Shown: piece after piece, positions 22,106 through 34,194 of the stretch
Numbering within the stretch: position 1 is the stretch's first letter
Layout: the number at the start of each line of letters is the position of its first letter
DNA from: Ailanthus altissimus
Lineage: Eukaryota; Streptophyta; Magnoliopsida; Sapindales; Simaroubaceae
Direction: 5' to 3'
Assembly: GCA_946807835.1 (NCBI GenBank)
Contig: OX327683.1
Span: 16,869,001 to 16,933,000 of the forward strand
Length of the DNA: 64,000 nt
The notes under the pieces: model-generated
Database searches by the model: none
What the model was told of the DNA's origin: nothing
The model's input: only the letters and a program-made list of their open reading frames with translations
Translations under genes and position numbers: made by a program

Positions 22106-24400
22106 AAATTCTTTTTTTCTTAATTTTTTATGATATCAAAACCCTAAGTTTTTTGTATGACTTCCTTTGATTTGAAAAAGAAGAAGGATAAAATTTATTA
22201 AGAAGATAATAGAGAAAGTTGTTGACGATATGGATACTTTCATCATACAACACTCCAATCATTATAGTCTCGTTTTGGTTACCAAAACGTTTGAAGGAGA
22301 CAACTACAAATAATAGAGCCGTACTATGCATATAGCTCTAAGTGTCAAGAATAAAAATAGATTCATTAACGGGACGATATAAGCATTACCTCAATTCGAC
22401 CTTAAGTTTTCGGTATAGTAACAGTACAATGATATGGTATTATTCTGGATTTTAAATTTAATTTATTTTAATATTACAATGTTTTGTAGAAACTGCGAAC
22501 GAAGTTTGGAACAACTTGAAAGATAGGTTCTCTTAATTGAATGATTCTCGAATCTATCAAATTCGACAATAAATTATCAAACAACGACAAGAGTCTCAAC
22601 CTATTATGCCAAGATGAAGTTATTTTAGAATGGGTTAGCTTTTTATCATGATCCAATTTCTTGTACTTGTGAGGGGGGCTAAAAGGCCTTGTTAAATGAA
22701 AGAAAAAAGAAAGGGTCATACAGTTTTGATAGGGTTAAAACAATCTTATACTAGTGTGCGAGGTTCAATTCTCATGATGAGACCTCTCATAAACACATGC
22801 AAGGTTTATGTCTTGATACTCCAACAAAAGAGACAAATCAAAGTGGCCATTTGAAGAGAGAGAGCCAGTCATGTTGCGATGTAAGTTTCAAACACTTCAA
22901 AAATTAAAGAGCGAACATCCAAGAAAAAGAATTGTACTCATTGTGAAAAAGATAACCACACCATTGATCCTTACTACTTTTTCTATGATTTTTCGCTTGG
23001 ACACAAATTATATGGTAAGGATGTGAAGCCAAGAGAAAATAAGCCTAACATTAATAATTCGATGGTCGAAGAAGAATTTGAGAGACAAAGTTTTACCAAC
23101 ACCGCTTTCACTCCCAAAGAGTACAATTAACTCAAATCTATACTTTAGAAAAATAATGGTAACGCTTTGTCTTTTATAAACACTATAGGTATTCGCTCAC
23201 CTTTTTGTTGTAAGATGAAATCTCTATCTCATATTGAATGGATTATTAATAATGGGGCTATTGACCATATTTTTAGTGCTTAACTAATATTATATAAGAC
23301 AACTCATTCCCACAATTTTATTCAGTTACCAAATGGAGGTCAAGTTAAAATTGAGTATGTTGGGTCAACAAATTGTCAGATAACATCACTCTAAATGATG
23401 TCCTCTATGTAACAAAATTTAGAGTTAAATTGTTATCAGTTGGTAAACTTACTCGAGCATCGGGTTGTAGTATAATATTTTACCTTGATTTTTGTGTGGT
23501 GTAAGTCATGGCTATGAAGATGATGATTGGTCTGGGCAAGCAGATTATGGTTTATACTATTTCGAATCCAGCTAAAAATCACCCTTCATATATTACATCC
23601 AATACAATCCTCATATTTGGTATTAATGATTGGGTCATCCCTTCATTGCGCTATTTCAGGTACTTTAAAAAACCAACTGAGAAATCTCTTTTGAATTTGC
23701 TTTATTTTATGATGTTTGTTCTTTACCTAAATAAACTCATTATTCTTCTACCAGTAGTTCTATATATACTAATACACATTTTGATTTAATCTATTGTGAT
23801 ATATAGGGACCTTAGAAAATTGCTTCTCTTATGAGAGCTCATTATTTTGTTATCCGTTGTTGATGATTATTCTTATTATACTTATATATATTTGATGACT
23901 TTTAAATCCGAAACTCTACCACTAATAAAGTCATTTTAAAGCTTTATATTCTGACAATGAGAAAGAATTTTTATTTTTACAAGCTTTCTTTACAGACTAT
24001 AATATCTCTTTTTAACATACTTGCCTATTCATACCCTAACAAAACGGAGTTGTAGAGTGTAAGTATAAACATATCTTAAATGTGAGTTGTTCACTTTATT
24101 TTCAAGCCAATTTACCTTTACAATTTTGGGGGAAGAGCTTACAAACAACCTACTACTTAATCAATCACCTTTCAACACATGTCTTATCTAGCCAAACACC
24201 ATATCATCGGCTTTACAATAAACCTTTAGCATACTCTTATCTTTGTACCTTTTATTGTTATGTTATGTTATGTTACTAACCTCACTAAATCATAAATTTG
24301 AAACTCGAGTCCAAAAATGCATATTCCTTAGTTATCCACTTGACCAAAAGGGCTACCATGTCTATAACCTCCAGTCATATTAAACCTTGATATCTTGTAA
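22106..24400 (+). pseudogene. Decayed Ty1/copia gag-integrase
   Basis: Plus-strand remnants appear in order. Near 22225-22365: a Gag start ('SLVLVTKTFEGDNYK', 'MHIALSVKNK', 'FINGTI'). Near 22490-22700: 'W..LK.RF' and 'YHDPISCTC'-like segments. Near 22933-23015: a zinc knuckle 'CTHCEKDNHTIDPYY' in which the last Cys is now Tyr. Near 23395-23470: a protease-end segment 'LNDVLYV..F.V.LLSVGKL'. At 24082-24279: an integrase segment 'FQANLPLQFWGKSL.TTYYLIN' followed by 'TPYHRLYNKP'. Stops and frameshifts break every segment. The element is cut off at 24421 by the family-2 LTR, and no reverse transcriptase is left. Confidence 0.75.
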
Positions 24401-24421
24401 TGTGGTATTTTACGGATTCAT

Positions 24422-26569
24422 TGTTGAGTGGGGTTCTAAATCGTATTTTATTAGGTGCGTGTATGCATGTGGGTGCGTGTACGTTATTCATAAATACATA
24501 TATGTGTATCTAATATATAATATATACGCATGAGAAATTGAAAATATAATTTTTTAAATAATGAACACGATAAATTTTACATTTTATTTCATTAATAAAA
24601 TTAAACATATATTAATCGCATTAATACCAATGATTGAGCATATAACTTGTCAAGCTTTTAAAATAGTATAAGCTGGAATACAACCCGAAATAAACCTGTT
24701 GACAATTTCAAAATTCAATAGGGTGCATTTAAGTTGCTAGAATGACAACTTTAATTCCAACACCAGTTTAATACTTAAACTCTAAAATTAACTTTTAATC
24801 TTCATAACCTAATACTTAAACCGTTAATTTATTTTTTATTCATTTAATATTTAAATTTATCAAAAAATAAATTTTAATGCAATGGTAGCCTAATATAAAG
24901 AGAAAAAGATAAATAGTAGAAGACCAACTTTTTGATCTCTCGATTTTATTAATTTTAACACTTAAAACTAAACAAAACTTTTCTTCTTTCTTTTCCATCA
25001 AATGGCCTGCCAGCATTCTTCTTCCAATTTTTGTTTTATGTTTACATGTAAAGCATTTAGATTTAATATATTTTATTAATAAAGTAACTAATTCGAGTGG
25101 TTAACTCTTAACTATAATTACTTTATTAATAACTTAATCGTTAAGTTATAAAATATCTAAACTTTTAACTTAACTTTAATTAATATATTAACTTAGATTA
25201 AATTAACTTAAGTTAGTTAGATATTTTAATTAATTTAACATTAATTAACTATTAATTTAAATTAGATTAAAGTTTAATTAACTATTAAATAAACTAAAAT
25301 ATCTATTTAACTTAATCTAATGGTTAACCTTTAATTATAATAATCAAGTTAATTATTATAAATTATTTAATAATTAAATAATCAATTAAGTGATATTACC
25401 CTTAAGTCTTTATTTAGTTAATGTAAGTCCCACAAAATCGTATAGTTGAGTTAATTTATCTGAAGTCTTATTATACGCCACGTGTCATTATTAAATTGGT
25501 CAACAATAATTGTTAACTAATTAATGTACTTAATATTTAAGTCTTGACACGTACGCATCCTGGAGTTGCTAAAACAAATATTCGATTTTGTTAGAAATTT
25601 ACTGGATTGAACAATTCAATCTGGTATATTGCTTAAGTATACAACAAGTACACTTCATATTGTAGGACTCTCTAAGTCCACACCTAATTCATTAAATAGA
25701 ACTGTTTCATGAGTCCATGGCTGATACTCCACGCATACGTCACAGATATTACAAATCAGCACAATAAACCATATAAGCTGATGTCATAGCGCATACATAT
25801 AATATTTCCGTCACCTATATCCTGAAAGAGCGGTGATATAGATCAGCACCGTCAAATCTCCATATGTTCATCCACGAACTTATCTCTAGATTAGTATTTC
25901 CAAAAATAATATCCACAAACTTCTTTGTGATATTATTGAACCCTACAAAAAATTCTTTTTCAGGGTTATATACTTGTGGCCATAAGATTTCTTGAAATAC
26001 AATTCTTGGAGCATCAAGATATATAACTCCCCAATGGGAGCTGATAGATCTTATATCTATACATACCGGACTCCATAAGCATCAGACCATATTCAGTGAC
26101 ATGTAACGGTCAGACCATGAAATGATTCACCGACTTACCTACATCGATAAAAATAGATCAGGAACCTAGTGGTTGAGAACATACTTACATAATGATATTT
26201 CCTAACACCTATTGCAACTATATCCTTACTAGTATACCTTCAAGTCTTTGTCCTATTACAGACAAGGCTCTAACTCCTTAGATATCGTTGACTTTTATAA
26301 CTTGCTAACTTTTAACTGTGCTAACTCTTTGCATTTATAACTTTCAGCATTGCTAACTTTTACCATTGGTCTAAACTCTTTTAGATCATATCTGAACTCC
26401 TCCAGATCAGATATAAACTCTTTCAGATCATACAATGTCTATAACATCACAAGTATTTTACCATATACATATTTAATACTAACGATTATATTTGAAATGT
26501 ATATTGTATAAATATTAACAATTAATATTCATATAACATTGGAATGGCACATAAACACCAATTCCAACA
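24422..26569 (-). mobile_element. Family-2 LTR, copy b (3' LTR, 2148 bp)
   Basis: On the minus strand it begins TGTTGGAATTGGTG and ends CCCCACTCAACA. To its right, the minus strand carries a run 'ACACTAGAGCAAGTAAGAG' just before the LTR start. That is the end of a copia polyprotein followed by the polypurine tract, so this is the 3' LTR of an element whose pol lies at 26570-32442. It is collinear with copies a and c. An AT-rich core at 25080-25390 has many repeats of TTAACTTA-like words. Confidence 0.88.
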
Positions 26570-29500
26570 AACTCTTACTTGCTCTAGTGTCATTCGTATT
26601 GCTATCGCATACCAATACACTCCACGTATTTCTTAAACACCCTAGGAGATTAGGTCTGAGTGGGTCCGCTACATTATCTGTAGTAACCAGTATCCACGAC
26701 TGGTAAGAATAAGTATTTATATATGTATAAATATACGTATTTTATTTGTATGTTGGTGATACTTGAATTATATATTGTTATTAGTAATGTTTTTATAGGT
26801 TAAGGATATACGATTAGTATTGGGTTTATTTGTACGACTTTAGATTTATTTTAGGGACCAAATTGTTATACTTTGAAAGTTTTGGGGGCAAATTCATAAA
26901 TACCGAAAATTAGCCTCTTAGTATAAAAATACACTTTTGAACCCTAATTTACCATTTTTAGGTCGAGCTACCCATTTTAAGAGAGAGAAGAGAGAAATAG
27001 AGGAGAGAGAAAGAGAAGAAGAAAAAGAAAAAGAAGAAGAAATTAGAATTTTGGATCTTTAGAGGTATATCACAACTAATTATCAATTTATTGGTGTTAA
27101 TTAAGTTAATTTATTTAATTTTTTATTTCTGTAAATATGTATAATTGAGGATTTGATGTGTATTTCGTTTGATATTGTGAGAATTGATGATGATCTATAA
27201 GATAGCTTGATAAATCATGATGAATTATAGAATTTCTGCTTGATAGTCTCTTGATCCAGGAATTTTATAAATTTTTGTAATTCGATTCTGGTTTTGAATT
27301 TTGAGTATATGAAATTAGACAAGTTTAGGATCATCTGAGACTTTGAATCGATTCAAAATTCTGGAAATTGAATTTTTTGTGAATTTACCAAAATGACCCT
27401 AAAATTCTAGAAATTTCCTTTGTAAACAGTATAATACAGTGGAAAATAATTTTTGACCTACTGAATGATCTTTAAAAATTACGAATTTATGGAATATGAT
27501 AAGTTTATATGTCTAATGTGATATACTCAGAAATGAGAATTTAGATCAATGTGGTTGAAGTGTTATGATTTTCTAAAGTGTATCAGCTCATTGCAGTATT
27601 TGATTAACAAGTTTTTAAAGCTAGAGAATAAAATAGTTTTAAAATACTTTTGGCAGTTATTTTGAAGTAAAATATTTATCATGAATTTCGATATGTGTCA
27701 AGAGTATTTCTGTGGTAGTTTTACAATTTTTGAGTTAGTATATGATTTTATAAAATTAGGAGATTTAATACTATTCAGTAAGTATCTTGATCCTGTCAGG
27801 TTAGTAGTTTGGATTCGATGATGTGTATGGAATGGATTGTGTAGGAATTTTGATAAAATATTCATATATAAGAAGGATATATGAGTCAAGAATGGTATAT
27901 TCTGATTTTGGAGTAATTGGACATCATTTGATGTATTAGAAAATTTTGTTAAGTGTAAGTGGTCAGAATGACAGGTTTTGAGAAACCAAGTATTTAGACC
28001 AATTTGATGTGATAAATGCATTGTGTATAATTTTGTAAGCTATTTAAAGTATTTTGTGTGAATTGTGAGGCTTATGAAAGGATTAATCTCCATTGATAAG
28101 TTAAGGAGATTTAAGCCTTGTAGCTGAAAGTGTTAAGAGGTAAGTATACTAGACTTACTACTGGAATCACAATAAACATAGTAATTGTTTTGTATGATTT
28201 TGTAAATGGGGTTAAGAATATGTTTATGTTATGTCAAAGTATATTTTGATATGAAATGTGAATATATATTTATGAATGTGAGCATTGACATTGAGCATGG
28301 ACATACATGTATTTTTGAAAGTGAGCTTTCAAAATAAGATGTGTTTAACAAAGAAAGCTTTTGAAGTGTAATATGTCCATGAGAAATATTTTGTGTTTTG
28401 AGGGTACTTGAACTCACTATTAACTTAGTAGGCATTTTATGTGATTTGTGGAGCCTTTATGTGTGGCCTTTCCTTCGGAATTGGTATATGTTATGTGTTC
28501 CGTATGTAGGGAGGATCCTATTGGTACCTAAAGGAAATGTGAGTCATCACATTCATATGGTGGCGTATTGGTGCATGTGAGAGGACTCACCGATGATCAG
28601 GGTGAGGGTTTGGCTTTTACCTTCGGGCATGAGCATTATATATGTGTAATTTAAAGGCCTCACTTGTACTATTCCTCTCATACGGTATGTCACCTACGAG
28701 TGACATTTGGCTCATTATGTGATATGTAAGTCCTACTAAGTAGTAGTTGAGTGATGGTATTCCTATTATGTGTTTTGAAAGAATGTGTAAGCGCTTACAT
28801 GATATGTAATTTGATAAGATTATGATTTTGATTGATCACAGCATATCATACATATGCATTGTGTACATATATGTATTTGTATTTGATATATGAAAAACTA
28901 GTATGCTTACTGAGTTTTATACTCATTATAGTTTATGGTGATTTCAGGTAAATAAGGTACATGTGTACTTAGCGGATTTGGCAAGGCTTCTGCTGTTTCT
29001 TGGGTTCCCTAAGTTGCTAGGTTACCGAGTGTTTCATTTGGGGACACGTGGGATATGATATTTGATTTGTCCCTATTGAATAAATACTTATGTATTATTT
29101 CATTGTTTGTGGATTGGATTTGGTTTAAGTTTTATAAAGTGTGGTTATTGGATGATTTTAAGTAAGAATTTGCAATGGATATATTCTGGGCTCTCGGTAA
29201 CAAAGTTGCTACTGGTGACGTAGTAGAGTGTTAATCTCTGAGAAAACTCTGCGTATCTCCGGTTTAATAATTGTCCCAGTCATAATTCAATTGCTATAAT
29301 TCTGAAAGAAATTGAAATGAATGTTTAAATATTGTCAAGAGAAGTTTATATTTATATGTTAGGTTATGGTTGATTTTAGTGTTGAACTTACTAGCAACTT
29401 GCTAAGGATTCCTGTGTTGAATGAAAGTTGAAAATTTTGTGTAATATTATTTATGAGTGCACATGCAGTGAATGAATGTAAGTGATGTCGTGTGTCGGAT

Positions 29501-32442
29501 CTTTTGGGTCTGGGGCGTGACATTATCTATGGAATATATCCTAGACACAATCACATCTTCAGTGGCCAAGAACTTTCTAATTATGTGGTATTCAAAGTCC
29601 ATATAATCAGAATACTAGTGCGCTTTATGGCTTCTTCTGCTTAAGCAATTACTCCATTATTGTTGCATTATAGTGGGATAGGATCTACTGAGCTTAAAAC
29701 TATTTTAAGCTCTACAACTAGCTTGAATATCCATAGTGCTTCCTTTATAGGCTTCTCAAGCTGCAACATATTCTACCTCCAAGGCAGAATTAGCTATGGA
29801 CATCTAAATTACACATTTTCAACTAAGTTCAGTATCGATTAGGAGAAACACATAATTAGATGTAGACTTCTTACCATTTAAATCAGACGAAAAGTTTGAA
29901 TATGTACGTTCTTTTACTTGTATTAAACTTTCTCCATATTTAAGAAACTTATCATCTATACCTCTCAGGTATGAAAGATATGCTTCATGGCCATCTGATA
30001 GTCATGACTTGGATGAGACCGATACCAACTCGTAACACTTATAACCATCTAAATACAGGCCTCGTACATAATATGGCATGCATCAAGGTATTTCTAGCTG
30101 TACATATGATATGTTAGACACTCTAACCCTCTCATCTTCTACTCGAGGACACTTCCTCTTAGAAAGATGAATGTCATGTCTGTGAGGCACATTAACTGTC
30201 TCATAGTCAATAAAGTTATACCTTTCTCGGACTTAGTCTATGTACAAAGATTGAGAGATTCCTATCAGCCTCCTAACTCTTATCTCTATAAAGTTTTATA
30301 CTAAGTATACAGAAAACTTCTCCCAAATCTTTTATAAAGAGGTTCTTACTCAGATAACTTTTATCTGATTGACTTGCAATATACTAACATCGTTTTCGAC
30401 ATTAAGTATATCTTCATGGAAAGAACCAGAAGGATATTCATGCTCCCACTGCCATTTCTGAATACATATGCTTTCTCTTTGTTCTTGATAAAATCAGACT
30501 TTCTGATTTCGTCATGTAAATGAAGATTCCAGCTTCGAGAAAATTTCTTAAGTCCACAAATGGACTTCCTTAGTTTATACACTAGATTAGAAGTTAGGCT
30601 AGATGCAAAACCTTCAGGCCATTTTACGTATATCTCTAACTCGAGATATACATCCCAGAACGTCGTCTTTACATCCATTGGCTAATCATCAAAATCTTAA
30701 TATGCGGCAATAGTCAACAGAATTTGAATTGACTTTACCATGGTTACTGGTAAAAAGGTTTCCTCATTACCGATTTCGAATTTATGAGTATAACCTTTTG
30801 CCACTAGTAAGGCTTTGAAGTCTCTACCTTCATATGCACACGCTTCTACTATGTAAACCCTTTTACAACAAATATAAACAATTATCATAGGAAGCATAAC
30901 CAAGTCTTAGACTTGATTGTCATGCGTAGAGTCAATTTCTGATTTATGGCATTTTGCTATTTTTCCAAATCGATGTCAAACATCGCCTCTCTATAAGTCA
31001 AATGATTATTTTCTTCAACTAAGAAAACATCAAGGACACCTTTATGTATCAAGCATACCTAAATGATAGCCTTGATATTCTTTATGACCTATGAGAAAAG
31101 TGTGTCGAAGGTGATTCACTCATTTGAACTTGAAATTCCGTTGTCGGTTTATTTATATTCTGATTGACTTTATCATGTTCAATCCTTCTACAATCCCCAC
31201 GATCCATGAGAAACTCTTTCTCGTGGGAGGTAGAATTACAAGCAATGAACATGCTTCATTTCTCTGGATCATAGAATTGGAATCCCATCAAATGCTTGGG
31301 ATACCCAATGAACCGATACTTATACAACTCTAGTGCAGTTTATCCTGTTGCGTAACTCTTATGCGAACAGAACAACCCCAAGCCTTAACATACTTAAGAC
31401 TCAGTTTTCTTTAGTCTATATTTCATACAAAGTAGAAGGAACATGTTTGTTGTGGAACTACGTTTAATAAGTGAGCAATAGATTCTAATAGCATAATCCT
31501 ATGGATATTTTTAAAAGATCAATGAAGCTCAACATCAATCAGACTTTATTTAATAAATTCTAATTCCATCACTCCAATATACCTTTGTGTTGAGGAGTAT
31601 CTGGTGAACTATGTTGAGCGAGAATCACATTCTCTTTTAAATAATTTATGAATATACTACTTATGTATAAACGACCTCGATCTAAACAAGGCATTCAATG
31701 TACATAAAGATTTTTTTTCTCTACTTTCTAGTCAGAAACCTTTGAACACTTCACAAAAATTTCAACAAATGTTTCCCAGAAACACATGTCAATATGGTGG
31801 CAAATCACTATGCAGACAATAAAGTATTAAAATTCATCCATAACAGTATGATTCATTGAACTTACATCACTATATACTAGTTTTAATGAATCAATGGCCC
31901 GATGTCGAACACATACACAAAGATTTAGTCATATTCCATTGAATTCAGAATTCATAAATTGGCCTAGGTTCTATAGTCAGATTAAGTATTTGATCATTCT
32001 TAACTAGACGGGATAGTCGTCTCACGACCACATGACCTAATCTTATGTGCCACTATTCTTTATTATTCAAAGTTCACTGAACTACTATTTGTTCTGTTCA
32101 CCTAGACATTTAAGACATTTTCTGTTGTATTTAAGATATGATGGTTATTCATTACCTAACACTCAAAAAGTAAAACATTATCTTTATCACATAAATATGA
32201 GAAACTATTCTCAATGTTTTTATGATAACTCTCTTTGTCAACTTCAGAGAGTGATATGGTTCGCCTAATAATGTTTGGCACAAAATAGCAGTTATACAAC
32301 TTAATACTACTGCTAAAATGGAGAAGTGACCAAAGGTCTTACCAGTTTTCACGTCTAAGAAATCTCTATTTTCTACGCGAAGTCGTACTTTTTGTTTATT
32401 AGTTTCATAGCATTCCTTAAATTATACAACATGTTACAGATA
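26570..32442 (-). pseudogene. Family-2 copia pol remnant, split by a solo LTR
   Basis: Minus-strand pieces of integrase to RNase H, interrupted by copy C (26679-29522). Integrase: 'SPDTPQHKG' near 31600 (family consensus S.YTPQQNG). Integrase end/linker: 'FIGYPKHLMGYQF' near 31290. Reverse transcriptase: 30697-30903 ('LLVAKGYTHKF..GNEETFLPVTMVKSI..LLTIAAY') and 30361-30678 ('MDVKTTFWDVYLE.EIYVKWPEGF', 'YKLRKSICGLK'). RNase H: 'SALEVEYVAA' near 29790. The catalytic YVDD block is not intact. All frames are broken. The right end stops at 32442, where a truncated family-3 LTR begins. Confidence 0.8.
26679..29522. mobile_element. Family-3 solo LTR, copy C (2844 bp)
   Basis: It begins TGTAGTAACCAGTATCC and ends CTGGGGCGTGACA, with a perfect target duplication TTATC at 26674-26678 and 29523-29527. 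The first few hundred bases are nearly identical to copy B. Near the right end it has an extra segment of about 140 bp (29331-29470) that A and B lack and D has. It interrupts the family-2 element about 100 bp from its 3' LTR. Confidence 0.93.
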
Positions 32443-33590
32443 TGAGAAATATTTTGTGTTTTGAGGATGCTTGAACTCACTGTTGACTTAGTAGGCATCT
32501 TATGTGATTTGTGGAGCCTTTATGTGTGGCATTTCCTTCGGGATTGGTATATGTTATGTGTTCCGTATGTAGGGAGGATCCTATTGGTACCTAAAGGAAG
32601 ATTGAGTTATCACATTCGTGTGGTGGCGTATTAGTACATGTGAGAGGACTCACCGATGATCAGGGTGAGGGTTTGGCTTTTACCTTCGGGCTTGAGCATT
32701 ATATATGTGTAATTTAAACCTTACTTGTACTATTCCTCTCATACGGTATGTCACCTACGAGTGACATTTGGCTCATTATGTGATATGTGATGTGTAAGTC
32801 CTACTAAGTAGTAGTTGAGTGATGGTATTCCTGTAATATGTTTTGAAAGAATGTGTAAGCACTTACATGACATGTGATTTGATAAGATTATGATTTTGAT
32901 TGATCACATCATATCATACATATGCATTGTGTACATATATGTATTTTTATTTGATATATGAAAAACTAGTATGCTTACTGAGTTTTATACTCATTATAGT
33001 TTATGGTGATTTCAGGTAAATAAGGTACATGTGTGCTTAGCGAATTTGGCAAGGTTTCTGCTGTTTCTTGGGTTCCCTAAGTTGTTAGGTTGCTGAGTGT
33101 TTCATTTGGAGACACGTGGGATATGATATTTGATTTGTCCCTATTGAATAAATACTTATGTATTATTTTATTGTGTGTGGGTTGGATTTAGTTTAAATTT
33201 TATAAGTGTGGTTATTGGATGATTTTAAGTAAGAATTTGCAATGAATATATTCTGGGCTCTCGGTAACAAATTTGCTACTGGTGACGTAGTAGAGTGTTA
33301 ATCTCTGAGAAAACTCTGCGTATCTCCAGTTTAATAATTGTCCCAATCATAATTCAATTGCTATAATTCTGAAAGAAATTAAAATGAATGTTCAAATATG
33401 TTCAATAGAAAATTATGTGTATATGTTAGATTATGAGTTGATTTTTAGTGTTGAACTTACTAGCAACTTACTAAGGATTCCTATGTTGAATTAAAGTTTA
33501 AATTTTTGTGTAATATTATTTATGAGTGCACATTTTTGAATGAATGTAAGTGATGTCGTGTGTCAGATCTTTTGGGTCTGGGGCGTGACA
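32443..33590. mobile_element. Family-3 LTR, copy D, left-truncated
   Basis: Only the right 1.15 kb of the family-3 LTR is present, beginning at the block 'gagaaatattttgtgttttg' and ending GGGGCGTGACA. It carries the same extra segment as copy C (about 33397-33540). With the left part missing, no target duplication can be checked; the junction at 32443 joins it to pol sequence of a different element. Confidence 0.85.
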
Positions 33591-34194
33591 ATCTCGACTT
33601 AGATTGGCCAGTGTATTCGCTACCAAAATTCTCAACTTGCTGGAACAATGCTATCATTTTCAACATGTGATCTTGCACATAAGTTCCTTCGGCTTGCCTG
33701 GTATTCATGATCTCTTTTAAAGCAGCCTGCTTCAGAGTCTTGTTTTTATCAACAAACATCTCTAAAAGGCTTAAGACCATATCAGCAACCGTTTCCATAA
33801 TCTCATGATGCTTTGCTAGAGTACTAAAGAAAGAAGCTAAGATATAACATCTGGCCATTTTATCAGACTGTTGCCACTTATTATAAGCATCTTTTTCAGC
33901 TTAAGATGTCTTTTCATTAGGTTCAGGAAGGCATTTTTCAGTTAAGATATATTTGTGCTTTTCAGCTATAAGAACAATGTCTAAGTTCCTCTTCCAATCC
34001 ATATAATTATTTTCAGTTAACTTATTATAGTAAAGGATAGATGCCAGTGGGTTGAATGAAGACATAATTCTAAAAAATAAATTCATACACAAGCATACAT
34101 TATCTAATAGCATGTGTAACCTTTGTATGAATGCATAAAATGCATTTATGTAAAACTCTTTAATTACATTATGTATCGACAATCCAATTTTCAT
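33591..34194 (-). pseudogene. copia gag remnant
   Basis: Two minus-strand pieces match the N-terminal half of a Ty1/copia Gag (UBN2 type). At 33901-34194: 'MSSFNPLASIL..NKLTENNYMDWKRNLDIVL' and 'ILTEKCLPEP'. At 33591-33858: 'MARCYILAS', 'LLEMF', 'ALKEIMNTRQAEGTYVQDHMLKMIAL'. The proper Gag start is probably the Met near 34065. A stop separates the pieces and the remainder of the polyprotein is gone, replaced by copy D. It belongs to the element whose primer site and LTR lie at 36313-37763. Confidence 0.8.
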
